Shown: positions 27,598-37,257 of the stretch, one piece after another | How the letters are laid out: each line of letters starts with the position of its first letter | How positions within the stretch are numbered: position 1 is the stretch's first letter | Assembly (NCBI GenBank): GCA_016218715.1 | Contig: JACRDG010000106.1 | Location: 42,836-106,835, forward strand | From: Desulfomonile tiedjei | GTDB taxonomy: Bacteria; Desulfobacterota; Desulfomonilia; Desulfomonilales; Desulfomonilaceae | Direction of reading: 5' to 3' | DNA: 64,000 bases | Made by a program: the position numbers and the translations under genes | Notes under the pieces: generated by a model | Database searches by the model: none | What the model was told of the DNA's origin: nothing | The model's input: only the letters and a program-made list of their open reading frames with translations

Positions 27598-28091
27598 CTC
27601 AAGACGCGGCAATCGATCTGTTTGTCGAGAATGCAGAGAAGGCCGGAGCACGGGTGGTTCGGGTCAGCAGCGCTCACGAACTCAACGAAGTCCTCTCTGG
27701 GATGCTGGAAGGCGCGACCGCTGTCTATTCCCCCGGCGTGACCCCGACGGAAAAGGGACTGGCGATTCCTCCGGATCGGAGCACCGAAGACTATGTGAAC
27801 GCGTCTGCCTGCGTAGAGGAAGTGTCAGCAGCGGTCGCGGAAACGGGGAGCCTCGTCTGTTCCAGTCAAGGAGGAAAACCGGTGCAGGCAGGGCTGCTCC
27901 CCGGCCATCATATAGCCATCGTTGCTGCGGAACACGTGTACGAGGACCTCGACCGGTTCTTTGCCGCGCTGGGTGACGCCCCGCCGACCAACATCACGCT
28001 GGAAACAGGCCCCAGCAGAACCGCAGACATCGAGCTGACCCTCACCATCGGCGTACACGGCCCCGACCGATTGAGCATTATCGTCGTTTAG
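27594..28091 (+). CDS. lutC: LutC-type LUD-domain protein
   Basis: A 165-residue LUD-domain protein, shorter than the roughly 200-240 residues usual for LutC. The core segments ETGSLVCSSQGGKPVQAGLLPGHHIAIV and GPSRTADIELTLTIGVHGP are intact. These include the glycine-rich and SRTADIE stretches typical of the family. GGAGG six bases before the ATG fixes the start. It completes lutABC. An N-terminally trimmed version of the domain is possible. Confidence 0.9.
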   Translation: MTQDAAIDLFVENAEKAGARVVRVSSAHELNEVLSGMLEGATAVYSPGVTPTEKGLAIPPDRSTEDYVNASACVEEVSAAVAETGSLVCSSQGGKPVQAGLLPGHHIAIVAAEHVYEDLDRFFAALGDAPPTNITLETGPSRTADIELTLTIGVHGPDRLSIIVV

Positions 28092-28094
28092 GCG

Positions 28095-28110
28095 AGAAAC
28101 GGCCGTTTCT
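28095..28110. other. 16-bp perfect palindrome after lutC
   Basis: AGAAACGGCCGTTTCT is fully palindromic and starts four bases after the lutC stop. As RNA it would form a 6-bp stem with a GGCC loop. No T run follows. It may be a weak end-of-message structure or a protein-binding site. Confidence 0.4.
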
Positions 28111-28275
28111 GAAGATCTATCGGCGGGGGCCGAGAACCCCAGACGGAAAGAGTCGGAGTGTGCATGTCGAGAAGGACGGCTTCTCCCTTCGGTGGGCGGC
28201 CGATCGAACGGCGTAAATCGTCACGTGCCGTTCGTAGATAACATCTGTCATAACGCATAGATGGGGGTTTCGATC

Positions 28276-29499
28276 ATGAGAAAACAGCTTGCGGTGATGA
28301 TGCTTCTGTGCCTCCTGGCCTTGCCGGGAATTGTCTCAAACAACGCCTCTGCCGCGGACACGATCAAGCTTGGTTTTGTGGCCGATGCGACCGGGGTCGG
28401 AGAATCCTGGTACAAGAGCCAGAGAGCGGGGATAGATCTCTTCATCGAGCAAACCAACGCGGCCGGAGGGGTTCTCGGGAAGAAACTGGAACTCATCGTG
28501 CGTGACTCCGCGCTGAAGCCCGATCTCGGAACGGCAGCGGCAGAGGATCTGATCCTCAAGGAAAGATGCGACTTTCTTATCGGTCCGACGAGCAGCGGGG
28601 TCGCGCTGGCTGTGACGAGAGTCGCGCAAAAGTATAAGAAGGTCGTCATGTTCCATACGTCAAATGCCGAGGCGCTGACCACCACCGATTTCCAGCCCTA
28701 CATGTTTCAGGTGGTTCCCAATACGGGGATTGAATCTCGGGGCGTGGCACAGTATTTTGTGCTCCGCGACTACAAGCGATTCTGCTACCTGGGACCGGAC
28801 TACGAGTATGCCAGAAACTGGTGGGCGACCTTCAAGACCTACCTGACCCAGAGAAAACCGGAGGCACAGATCCTCTCCGAACAGTGGATCAAGCTGGGAG
28901 ACACAAACTATGCTCAGCTCATCCCGGAGATCCTGGCCAAGAACCCTGAGATCGTGATCACCAACCTTTGGGGAGACTCCCTGGTGAAATTCATCAGGGA
29001 ACTCAAGCCGACCGGTTTGCTGTCGAAGGCGAGCGTGGTCTCGCTCTTCGATCTGGACATGCTGCGATCTATCGGGCTCGACATGCCGGAAGGGGTCTTG
29101 GGATACTCCCGTTGTGCGTTCTATGCCACCCGCGACCGGGACATGAAGGAATTCGTGGATGCGTTCTACGCGAAATATCAACAATGGCCCGCAGACTGGG
29201 CAATCATGGCATACGACGGTCTCCTCGCCCTGACCGAGGCTATCAAGAAGGCGAACAGCACGGATTCGGACAAAGTGGTCAAGGCCTTGGAGGGGCTCCA
29301 CTGGAAATCTCTCCGCGGGTGGCATCGCATTCGGGCGGAAGACCATCAGGCCGACGTCGGCATCTATGTGGGCTGGACAGAAAAGGACCCGAAGTACGAG
29401 GGCTTCTTGACCATCAAGAGGCATATGACCTTACTCCCGGCGGAGCTGGTCTGGCTTCCCCCGGAGGATGTCAAGAAACTCCAGCCCCCCGGGCGCTGA
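28276..29499 (+). CDS. ABC transporter solute-binding protein (branched-chain type)
   Basis: A 407-residue periplasmic binding protein of the LivK-like PBP1 family. The signal peptide is about 1-26 (MRKQLAVMMLLCLLALPG, cleavage near ASA). The family opening IKLGFVADATGVGESWYKS and the AGGVLGKKLELIVRDS stretch are clear. It is complete but has no permease or ATPase genes nearby, so it either serves a remote ABC importer (perhaps the one at 0-3.4 kb) or is an orphan sensor. The start is the second ATG, after a G-rich stretch. It lies 184 bp after lutC. Confidence 0.9.
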   Translation: MRKQLAVMMLLCLLALPGIVSNNASAADTIKLGFVADATGVGESWYKSQRAGIDLFIEQTNAAGGVLGKKLELIVRDSALKPDLGTAAAEDLILKERCDFLIGPTSSGVALAVTRVAQKYKKVVMFHTSNAEALTTTDFQPYMFQVVPNTGIESRGVAQYFVLRDYKRFCYLGPDYEYARNWWATFKTYLTQRKPEAQILSEQWIKLGDTNYAQLIPEILAKNPEIVITNLWGDSLVKFIRELKPTGLLSKASVVSLFDLDMLRSIGLDMPEGVLGYSRCAFYATRDRDMKEFVDAFYAKYQQWPADWAIMAYDGLLALTEAIKKANSTDSDKVVKALEGLHWKSLRGWHRIRAEDHQADVGIYVGWTEKDPKYEGFLTIKRHMTLLPAELVWLPPEDVKKLQPPGR

Positions 29500-30049
29500 T
29501 ACCGACGGGAGGTCAACCAGGCCAATTCTGCACGGGATGTCCGTTGGTCCCCGAAGTGAAAGGCCGTCTGTCGCTGCCCGTAGCAGACGGAACCACGGAC
29601 GTCCGGCGGACTTCCCCAGATGGGGAGTCTCCCGGGCACGAGCGGTCAGTGCGTGATACTTTCCGTGCAACGGGTGATCCTCCTCCTGACTCGCGGCTCT
29701 TGGAGAACTCGCCAACCCCAGTCTTCGACGACCCTTTCACGAAATGCACCGACCCTCGCTCGAATTCAATCAACCAATCTTGGCAGAGCCTTCCCTCACA
29801 AGAGCTCTTCGCAGTGTACGTTTTCGCAAGCGAAGAGGTGTGAATCCGCGACGAAGCTGGTATAATACATGTTATTGCGTATGACTTCACGCTCTGAAGG
29901 GTGCAGGATCATACGACCAACAGGTACAAGTATTCCGAATGGCTATCTGACACACGTAGGCCAAGAGCGGCACCACGATCCCGTCTCAATGACCGTCAGC
30001 ATTATGACGTGGGAACGCAGAGGGGCCCCGGATAAACCGCGGAGAAACT
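29500..30049. other. Intergenic region with a TATAAT element before the histidine kinase
   Basis: No gene is supported in this 550-bp stretch. A perfect TATAAT at 29861-29866 with a poor upstream -35 (GTGTGA near 29838) marks a likely promoter for the kinase, leaving a leader of about 180 bases. I see no riboswitch-like fold. Confidence 0.45.
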
Positions 30050-32884
30050 ATGAGTGCCAACAAAGACTTCTCTGACCCGCTGTTCCGTGTCATCGTGGGT
30101 GTGACCGCGTTGCTGGGAGCGCTGCACTTTGGGCTTTTTTTCTTTCGTGAATCTGAGCCGGTTCTTGCCGAGATTCCCATGTTTGTACCCATGATTCACG
30201 GTTTTATAGCGCTGATCGGCTTCTGCGTTGCCTTCCTCGCGCTGGGACGCCACCGAGCGCTGCACGACCCGGCCTCGTACTGGACCGGCATCGCCTTTGC
30301 AGCTTTCAGCATATTAGCGGTGTTCTACGTCCTCAGCTGGCCCGGCTTGCGCTCCGACGGCCGAGCGATCATCGGCCACTTGCCGGAAGCGGCGGTCTGG
30401 AATGTGATGCTCGAGCGCATCCTCGTCGGCGGTCTGCTGATGGCAGCTCTTCTGGCGCGATGGCCGGGAGCTGAGTCGCTTTCCGACAAGCGCTGGGGAT
30501 ACTCGTTGCAGGCCTCGGTGGCTCTTTTCGTCCTTCTGGGTCTCGTTCTGGTGACCATCGGGGGCTATTTGCCGTCGCCCATCGGTCGGGGCGGGGCGTT
30601 TACGCCGCTTGTGAGAGGCTTGGAGTTGCTGGTCCTGCTCCTGTTTGCGGCTGGTGCCGTGTTCTCCACCCGCCGGTACTTGCGTTCCGGGGATACGCTG
30701 TATGCGTTCCTGGCCCTTACGCAGGTGCAGTTCGCCTTTGGTTCGGCAAGCGCCTTGATGGCGGGCAAACGCTACGCACTCCTGTGGTACCTCTCCGGGC
30801 TCCTGGCTGCTTCGGCCCTGCTGACCATGCTGTTTTGCGTACTCTGGGAGTATGTTCGCCTCTATCAAAGAGAGCAGGAAAAGAGCAGTGAACTGGAAAT
30901 CAGTGTCATCAAGTACAGGCAGGCTGAAGAACAGCTCAAGGAAAGCGAAGCCCACTTGAAGAGATCCCAGGCGATCGCAAATCTGGGCAGTTGGGAACTC
31001 GATGTTGTCAATAACGTCCTGACATGGTCGGATGAGGTTTACCGGATTTTCGGCCTGCAGCCACAGGAATTCATGGCAACGTACGAGGCGTTCCTCGAGG
31101 CAGTGCATCCTGACGACCGTGACGCGGTGAACGAAGCATATTCCGGCTCGCTGAGGGACGGGAAGGATACCTACGAGATAGAGCACCGAGTCGTGCGCAA
31201 TTCTACAGGAGAAATCAGGCACGTTCGTGAGAAATGTCATCATGTACGGGATGAAACCGACAGCATAATCAGGTCGCTAGGTATGGTGCACGACATCACC
31301 GAGCGCAAGCGGGCCGAGGAAGCTCTGCGGGAAGCAAAAAAGAATCTGGAAGTCCGCGTACAAGAGAGAACCGCAGAACTCGAGCGGGCAAATCGCTCCC
31401 TGCACCGAGAGAACGCAGAGCGTCAGCGGGCCGAGGAACAAATCCTGCAGGCCAAAGAAGAGTGGGAACGGACTTTCGATGCGATCACCGATCCGATCAT
31501 GATTCTCGATGCGCACCATAAGATCGTAAAGGCAAATCAGGCAATGGCCGCCAAATTAGGGACCTCCCCGTCCTTGGCAGTCGGGCTCTCCTGCCATGCC
31601 GCGGTCCATGGAACCAGCCAACCCCCGCCGTTCTGCCCTCATGCCCGTCTGCTGGCGGACGGAGAACCTCATTCGGAAGAAATCCATGAAGAAAGCCTGA
31701 ACGCAGATTTCCACGTTTCGGTATCGCCTCTGTTTGACCGCGATGGATCGTTGTTTGGCTCTGTCCATTACATGCGCGACATCACCGAGCAAAAGCGGGC
31801 TCAGGAAGAGGTAAAGGCCGAGCGACAGCGACTCTATGACGTCTTAGATACACTGCCCGCCTACGTAGTGTTGCTGAAGTCAGATTATCACGTACCCTTC
31901 GCCAATCGCTACTTCCGCGAGCGCTTCGGAGAATCCAACGGCATGCGGTGCTTTGAGTATCTCTTCGGACGCACCGAGCCCTGCGAGATCTGCGAGACCT
32001 ATACCGTTCTGAAGACCAAGGAGCCCCACTCCTGGGAGTGGACGGGTCCGGACGGCCGCAATTACGATGTTTTCGACTGCCCGTTCACCGATTCAGATGG
32101 CTCCCTTTTCATCCTCGAGATGGGGATTGACGTCACCGAGCGTCACCTGGCCGAAGAGGACCGGAAACTGCTCATTTCAGACCTGGAGGCGAAGAACCTG
32201 GAAATGGAAAGATTCATTTATTCCGTTTCCCACGATCTCCGGAGTCCCTTGATAACCATTAAGACATTCCTGGGATTTGTCCAAGAGGCTTTGGCTACGG
32301 GTGATGCTGACGGAGTGGAGCCGGATCTGTGTCGTATAGATAGGGCTACGGACCGGATGGGGCAACTCCTGGATGAGATTCTGGAGCTGTCCCGGATCGG
32401 GCGCCTCTCCAACCCGCCTTCCAGGGTTCCCGCAGAGGAACTGATAAGCGAGGCCCTCGAACTGCTTGCCGGCAGTATTACCCGCAGTGGGGTGGAAGTA
32501 CGAGTCGCCCCCGATTTGCCGGTTCTCTACGGGGATCGTCCCCGTTTGTTGGAAGTGTTCCAGAACTTGATAGAGAACGCAGCAAAGTTTTCAGCCGGTC
32601 AGCCACACCCCCAGGTTGAAGTAGGGTGCATCGAGCAAGAGGGCGAGGCCACATTCTATGTTCGCGACAATGGTATGGGCATCGATCCGTCTTACCACGC
32701 CAAGGTTTTCCGACTGTTCGAGAAACTTGATCCGGAGAGCGACGGAACCGGAATCGGATTGGCCCTGGTCAAACGGATCGTCGAGGTGCTCGGCGGCCGC
32801 ATCTGGGTGGATTCTCAAGGCTCGGGCCAGGGCACGACTTTCTACTTCACGTTACCGTGGGCCCCGTCTGGCGATAAGTGCTGA
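30050..32884 (+). CDS. Membrane-bound multi-PAS sensor histidine kinase
   Basis: A 944-residue histidine kinase. About eight membrane helices occupy residues 15-270 (a MASE-like sensor). A coiled coil and three PAS/PAC modules follow (about 310-425, 475-585 and 595-705; DITERKRAEEAL and DITEQKRAQEE are the PAC ends). Then come a HisKA domain with His728 in SHDLRSPL and a HATPase domain with N box NLIENAAKF, DNGMGID near residue 873 and GTGIGLALVK. The third PAS contains FGRTEPCEICETY, a Cys pair that might bind a metal or cofactor. No response regulator is adjacent, so it is an orphan kinase. GGAG precedes the ATG. Confidence 0.93.
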   Translation: MSANKDFSDPLFRVIVGVTALLGALHFGLFFFRESEPVLAEIPMFVPMIHGFIALIGFCVAFLALGRHRALHDPASYWTGIAFAAFSILAVFYVLSWPGLRSDGRAIIGHLPEAAVWNVMLERILVGGLLMAALLARWPGAESLSDKRWGYSLQASVALFVLLGLVLVTIGGYLPSPIGRGGAFTPLVRGLELLVLLLFAAGAVFSTRRYLRSGDTLYAFLALTQVQFAFGSASALMAGKRYALLWYLSGLLAASALLTMLFCVLWEYVRLYQREQEKSSELEISVIKYRQAEEQLKESEAHLKRSQAIANLGSWELDVVNNVLTWSDEVYRIFGLQPQEFMATYEAFLEAVHPDDRDAVNEAYSGSLRDGKDTYEIEHRVVRNSTGEIRHVREKCHHVRDETDSIIRSLGMVHDITERKRAEEALREAKKNLEVRVQERTAELERANRSLHRENAERQRAEEQILQAKEEWERTFDAITDPIMILDAHHKIVKANQAMAAKLGTSPSLAVGLSCHAAVHGTSQPPPFCPHARLLADGEPHSEEIHEESLNADFHVSVSPLFDRDGSLFGSVHYMRDITEQKRAQEEVKAERQRLYDVLDTLPAYVVLLKSDYHVPFANRYFRERFGESNGMRCFEYLFGRTEPCEICETYTVLKTKEPHSWEWTGPDGRNYDVFDCPFTDSDGSLFILEMGIDVTERHLAEEDRKLLISDLEAKNLEMERFIYSVSHDLRSPLITIKTFLGFVQEALATGDADGVEPDLCRIDRATDRMGQLLDEILELSRIGRLSNPPSRVPAEELISEALELLAGSITRSGVEVRVAPDLPVLYGDRPRLLEVFQNLIENAAKFSAGQPHPQVEVGCIEQEGEATFYVRDNGMGIDPSYHAKVFRLFEKLDPESDGTGIGLALVKRIVEVLGGRIWVDSQGSGQGTTFYFTLPWAPSGDKC

Positions 32885-33102
32885 AGCGCACCAGCCTGCA
32901 AGAAGCCTAATGGAACGACGTGAAACCTGCGGAGAATTGCGGAACGGCGCAGATCTTGCCCAGACTAACCTGTAGGCCTTCAGGCACCGAACCGCAAGAG
33001 CGCTCCCACGCAACGTGTCCCGGCTCGTTCCTTTTCCGACGGTGAAACTCTCTGGGACGCGGTTTTCGTAGGGTCTTTGCTTCAGTCCCAGAAAAATCGG
33101 GC

Positions 33103-34218
33103 ATGGCAAACAGCACCAGGAAGAAAATAAAGGCCGGCGAGGCCGTGAACGACATCAGGTCCGGGATGACCGATGCGGACCTCAGGGAGAAGTACGGCCT
33201 TTCGCCACAGGGGCTCGCTCTGTTGTTCGGAAGACTGGCTGACGCTGGGCTGTTGGAACGGCATGAGCTGGAACACTTGCAAGGCTGGAGAGATTCGAGC
33301 TCGGGAGAACTCACCCGAAAGCCACCTGCGGCCGCGTGGCCCGTTCGGCCCCGAGGCTTCGACGGCGCTCCCGATACTACTCAGTTCACTCAAGAGGACG
33401 ACCGATTCCTGAAGACGACACCCGACGATTCAGCGGATTCCGTACCCGAGGTTCGACATCTGGAACGGACGGAATGGATCATGCTCCTGGTGACACCGCT
33501 CATCGCTCTGCTTTGCTTCGTTTTCTTTTGGCCGGCCTGGATACTCTCCACGTTCACGATCCTCAGCCACGAGATGGGCCACGCCATTTTTGGATGGGTA
33601 TTCGGGTACCCGTCCTTCCCACAGTTCGATATCCTTTACGGTGGAGGTCTCACACGTCACTTTGAGCGATATACTATCCTGTTGATCGTCATCTATCTTG
33701 GCTTTGGCGTGCTGGCCTACCTGAACCGCGGCAATCGACCGATGCTAACCGCGATCGTTGCGGTTGCGCTCACTCACGGGATCATTTCATCTACGTCCAT
33801 GCACTCGGTGATCATTCTATTTATGGGACACGGGACTGAACTCATCATCGCAGGCTTATTCATTTTCAGGTGCCTGAGCGGGCGGGCCGTCGTGCACCCC
33901 GCGGAGCGACCCTTGTACGGGGTCATTGGGTTCTTCATCGTATTCTACGACCTTCGTTTCGCCTACGGACTCCTGACAAGTCGTTTGCGGGTGGAGGAGT
34001 ACCTGGACGGCAAGGCGGACTTGGATAATGACTTCGTTAGGATTGCCTACGATCATCTGCACGTGAATATGTCATCGGTAGTGCTCCTGTTCTTCGTGTG
34101 CTGTGTCTTGTCTCCGCTGCTGAGTTTCCTCGCCTTTCGGTACATGGAATACCTTCATGCGGGCATTGCTGCGGTGTTGCACGGAAAAGCGGATGCGGTT
34201 GAAGAGACGACTCTCTGA
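33103..34218 (+). CDS. Membrane zinc-metalloprotease-like protein with N-terminal SGMT module
   Basis: A 371-residue protein. Residues 1-58 form a small helical module (VNDIRSGMTDADLREKYGLS) that also begins the PilZ protein at 43593. A Pro/Ser/Thr-rich linker follows, then about seven membrane helices. HEMGH (156-160) matches the HExxH zinc site of membrane proteases and lies at the end of the first or second membrane segment, as in M50 enzymes. I cannot assign a third ligand with confidence. It may be a peptidase, or a relative that has kept the motif only. The ribosome site is weak. It follows the histidine kinase by about 220 bp. Confidence 0.75.
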   Translation: MANSTRKKIKAGEAVNDIRSGMTDADLREKYGLSPQGLALLFGRLADAGLLERHELEHLQGWRDSSSGELTRKPPAAAWPVRPRGFDGAPDTTQFTQEDDRFLKTTPDDSADSVPEVRHLERTEWIMLLVTPLIALLCFVFFWPAWILSTFTILSHEMGHAIFGWVFGYPSFPQFDILYGGGLTRHFERYTILLIVIYLGFGVLAYLNRGNRPMLTAIVAVALTHGIISSTSMHSVIILFMGHGTELIIAGLFIFRCLSGRAVVHPAERPLYGVIGFFIVFYDLRFAYGLLTSRLRVEEYLDGKADLDNDFVRIAYDHLHVNMSSVVLLFFVCCVLSPLLSFLAFRYMEYLHAGIAAVLHGKADAVEETTL

Positions 34219-34339
34219 TACCGGAGACCAGTGGAGTGAAGGTCCGGCTAGAGGACGGACCTGAGCGCAGAGAGATGCCCGCGGCATCTCACTCAGCCGG
34301 CGCCGAACCAGTACGAGTCCGGTGGCCTGAGCCGGTGTT

Positions 34340-35278
34340 TCAGAACTGCACTTCCCCACGTGCCCGCAACTCCATCGGGAGCAAAGCCGCGTAAAGGTGT
34401 GAATGAACGGGAGTGGGAGTCCCGACGTCTGCTCCGAGGCGCACGACCGATCCGCTCTGATAATCCAGCTCCGACGGACGACCATCCATAATATCCCTCT
34501 GCATCGAAGCGGTGGTTTCTCCGGGAAGTGAATCGACGACCGCCAGCGTCGCGGAAACAGCGTCCTGTTTGAGAGCGACTCCTCGCGCCAATGCGACAGC
34601 AGCCACTTCTTCGATCGCGGCTTGAAGCAGTGCCCTCGTCTCCGGAATTGACCGAACCACTCGTACCGGCGCCCGGGTAACCGCTCCCAGACCACTCACC
34701 GAGGCTATGAATAAGAATTTTTGCCACATCGCGGCTGCGATATCGCCGGGGATTTCCGCGTTGATCCCGGCCTTGCGGAATGCGTCGAGCATCTTGCCGC
34801 TGCGTTCCGTGAGTCGGTTCTCCAATTCGCCGAACGCGAGATAAGGTTTCATGCCTACATGACGGATGTGACCGGGACCGATGATGAGACTCACGATGTA
34901 GCACAATCCGCCGAAGACATGCCGCGGCCCGAGGTTTTCCGACAGAATCAAAGGAGCTTCGACACCGTTTTGGAGCGGAAGCACAAAGGTTTCGCTCCCG
35001 ATCATGGGCTGCATCAGTGCGGCGGCATCTGCAACCTGCCAGGCCTTCACTCCCAGAATGATCGCGTCCACCTGGCCGATTTCCGACGGATTGTCGGTAG
35101 CCTTCACGGTAAACGTAACCGAGCCACCCTCGGGGTCGTCAAGAGTGAGCCCGTGGGTCTTCAATGCTTCCAAATGCTTGCCTCTGGCGATGAACGCCAC
35201 ATCCTGTCCGCTCTGGGCGAGGCGCCCTCCAAAATAGCCGCCGACACCGCCGACTCCGACTACTGCAATGCGCATCAT
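34340..35278 (-). CDS. panE: 2-dehydropantoate 2-reductase (ketopantoate reductase)
   Basis: A 312-residue NADPH-dependent reductase of the ApbA/PanE family, making pantoate for CoA synthesis. The Rossmann motif VVGVGGVGGYFGG is at the N-terminus, LQNGVEAP is the nicotinamide-site segment, and MWQKFLFIASVSGLGAVTR carries the catalytic lysine. Two adjacent ATGs fit. Both follow GGAGAAC, so the protein begins MMRIAVV or MRIAVV. Family members with other 2-keto acid substrates exist, so the exact substrate is inferred. It precedes the nitroreductase-like gene's end on the same strand by about 115 bp. Confidence 0.88.
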   Translation of the reverse strand: MMRIAVVGVGGVGGYFGGRLAQSGQDVAFIARGKHLEALKTHGLTLDDPEGGSVTFTVKATDNPSEIGQVDAIILGVKAWQVADAAALMQPMIGSETFVLPLQNGVEAPLILSENLGPRHVFGGLCYIVSLIIGPGHIRHVGMKPYLAFGELENRLTERSGKMLDAFRKAGINAEIPGDIAAAMWQKFLFIASVSGLGAVTRAPVRVVRSIPETRALLQAAIEEVAAVALARGVALKQDAVSATLAVVDSLPGETTASMQRDIMDGRPSELDYQSGSVVRLGADVGTPTPVHSHLYAALLPMELRARGEVQF

Positions 35279-35393
35279 CTGTTCTCCGGATGACTGAACA
35301 TGAACGGGATTTGGTAAATCTCCCGCATCATCTTTTCGCGGATCCGCCTTTGTCGCCCTGAATGGCCACTAGGACTGTCCGGCCGAGGTCGTC

Positions 35394-35963
35394 TCACCGG
35401 TATGTCGTCTTCTCCTGAACGCCCTTTCTCGGGGTCTGGAACGGTTCTCCGTCAGGCTTGCCCAGACAGATCAGTGCAACGGGATCTTTTTCCGCTTCAA
35501 GGCCGAGAATTTCGCGTATCGCGTCCTTCTCGAACAGGGTGAACCAGAGGCTTCCCAGACCGAGAGAATGGGCCGTCAGAAGAATGTTCTGGATGGCTGC
35601 CGCGCAGGCATGCTGATAGGCCTGGCCTCCGTCCTTGAGGAACATATCTGCCCCGGTCTTCTTCGGATCGCCGATGACCGCGAGAATGACCGGCACTTCT
35701 TTCAGGAAGCCCACCTCATAGCGGTTGAGCCATTTCCAGCCACTCTTCTCGAAAAGGATACTTTTGCGCGCCTCGGCTTCAGCAAAGATCTTTTCCTTGA
35801 ATTCGCCGTTGGTGACGACCATGAACTCCCATGGCTGATTGTTAGCCGGTGAAGGGGCCCAGGTCCCTGCTTCGAGAAGCTCTTCGATGGTTTCCCGGCT
35901 CAGAGGGTCGGGAAGATACTTGCGACAACTTCGCCGTTCACGAATGGCAGTTTGGAGATCCAC
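35394..35963 (-). CDS. Nitroreductase family flavoprotein
   Basis: A 189-residue FMN-dependent enzyme of the nitroreductase fold. The FMN-contact opening AIRERRSCRKYLPDPLSRE and APSPANNQPWEFMVV are clear, and LGLGSLWFTLFE is the conserved distal segment. I chose the GTG start because AAGGAG sits six bases before it. An upstream ATG (MGKERR) lies inside that ribosome site and a still longer frame adds 44 residues. Its natural substrate is unknown. It may reduce quinones, nitro compounds or act on CoA-like molecules. Confidence 0.88.
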   Translation of the reverse strand: MDLQTAIRERRSCRKYLPDPLSRETIEELLEAGTWAPSPANNQPWEFMVVTNGEFKEKIFAEAEARKSILFEKSGWKWLNRYEVGFLKEVPVILAVIGDPKKTGADMFLKDGGQAYQHACAAAIQNILLTAHSLGLGSLWFTLFEKDAIREILGLEAEKDPVALICLGKPDGEPFQTPRKGVQEKTTYR

Positions 35964-36248
35964 GCGACGCTCCTTTCCCATCCATACCTGGAAGGCTTGG
36001 ATCGCAGCTGGCTCGTCACGCGAGCCTCCTGCACCAGTGCCTTCAGGGGATGCTTGGTTTTGGCGAGCGTACCCTGCCGGCCCGGCGAGTGTCAATGCAA
36101 TTCCTTGACTGGACTACTCATAGAAGAGTCGACAGCGGCTGGGAGCGCCCGCGAAGGGAATATCGAAATTCAGCGGAAAGGGAGTTGTTGGAGAAGACGG
36201 CAAAGGCACCTCTCCCCGTCCCGGGTGCCGGAGAGGGTTGCGAGATTG

Positions 36249-36512
36249 TCAGGCAGTTTGTCCGGGCAAGAACACGCTGTTCTCAAAATCCTCTAGAAAA
36301 GCGAATACGTCTGACGGGTTCTCTTCTTCCTGGGGAAGATTGTCCAGATCGACCACCTCTTCGGTATCGGTCCGGTACAGGAAGAACACAAGCGGTCTGT
36401 GGCCCGCCTTGCACACCCAGGCCTGTGCGTTGACAATGGAACCCACAACCGTCTGGAGGAATGGGGAATACCCGCCTCTGGCCAGTTCGGACGTCATTTC
36501 TTTCTTGGTCAT
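36249..36512 (-). CDS. Small acidic hypothetical protein
   Basis: An 87-residue protein of unknown function, strongly acidic toward the C-terminus (DTEEVVDLDNLPQEEENPSD). The middle reads like a beta-sheet domain (AQAWVCKAGHRPLVFFLYRT). The ribosome site before this ATG is weak. The frame stays open upstream to 36650, so a start up to 46 residues earlier is possible. No homologue is recognised. Confidence 0.45.
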   Translation of the reverse strand: MTKKEMTSELARGGYSPFLQTVVGSIVNAQAWVCKAGHRPLVFFLYRTDTEEVVDLDNLPQEEENPSDVFAFLEDFENSVFLPGQTA

Positions 36513-36897
36513 CACCGTCAAACGCCTGCTCTTTCGGTTATACACATGGGCCGTACGGTGGGCGCCAGGGAGGAGTGAACCGGTCACCCACCGCACGCGG
36601 ATCTCGTTGAAGAATGAGCAACTTGCGTGCCAGAGCCTGGAAGTCAGCAACTTCCGTTATTCCGATTTGTTATCTCTCTCAGTCTGCGGTTATCCGTCGG
36701 GAACCCTACGGAAAGGTCAAATCATGCCCCGTAATCGTACGTGCATGTAGGAATGTAAGATCATCCATGCCTCTCGCTGCCGGAAGCCGCGCGCACCTGA
36801 GTTGCACCTCCGGAGAGTTCGAATCCTCGCAGCACCTTCGGCATCAACTATTGATGCAGGGATTTGTCGCTGTAGAGCGCACAGTGGAGGCACGACC
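36513..36897. other. Intergenic region without a recognisable gene
   Basis: The short open frames here overlap one another, lack ribosome sites and read as low-quality protein. An AT-richer patch at 36650-36730 may be the promoter zone for the small genes downstream. Confidence 0.4.
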
Positions 36898-37077
36898 ATG
36901 GAATACACTGAGGAGAAACCGGCAGAAGAAACTCAGGAGTCACTCGCATCAGAAGAGGAGACCGCAGAGTTTCAGTGTATGAACTACTACGAAGGGGGCC
37001 TGATGGAATTCGAGGATGAAGCCAATGCTGCCCGGGACGATGTGTTCGAGAGGCAGTTCTTCATGTGCGGATGTTAA
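36898..37077 (+). CDS. Very small acidic protein ending in CGC
   Basis: A 59-residue peptide with an excellent ribosome site (GGAGG seven bases before the ATG). The first half is Glu-rich (EEKPAEETQESLASEEE). The second holds QCMNYYEGGLMEFEDEAN and the sequence ends in FMCGC. Three cysteines and a short leader-like acidic N-terminus recall peptide precursors or metal-binding peptides, but no modifying enzyme sits beside it. The function is unknown. Confidence 0.6.
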   Translation: MEYTEEKPAEETQESLASEEETAEFQCMNYYEGGLMEFEDEANAARDDVFERQFFMCGC

Positions 37078-37257
37078 AAATGAGGAACGCGTGGATTCCC
37101 TTGACGACTCCCACAACTTTGGGCGAGCCGAGTATCTCCTTCCGGTTTGCGGCATGGTGCAGGCCAAACGGTCAATTTTTCCGGACACGACTCGCCCGTT
37201 TTTCTGCAGGGGTATAAGAGCGAGGCCGCTGACAATGAGCCGAACTGGAGGAATCTG

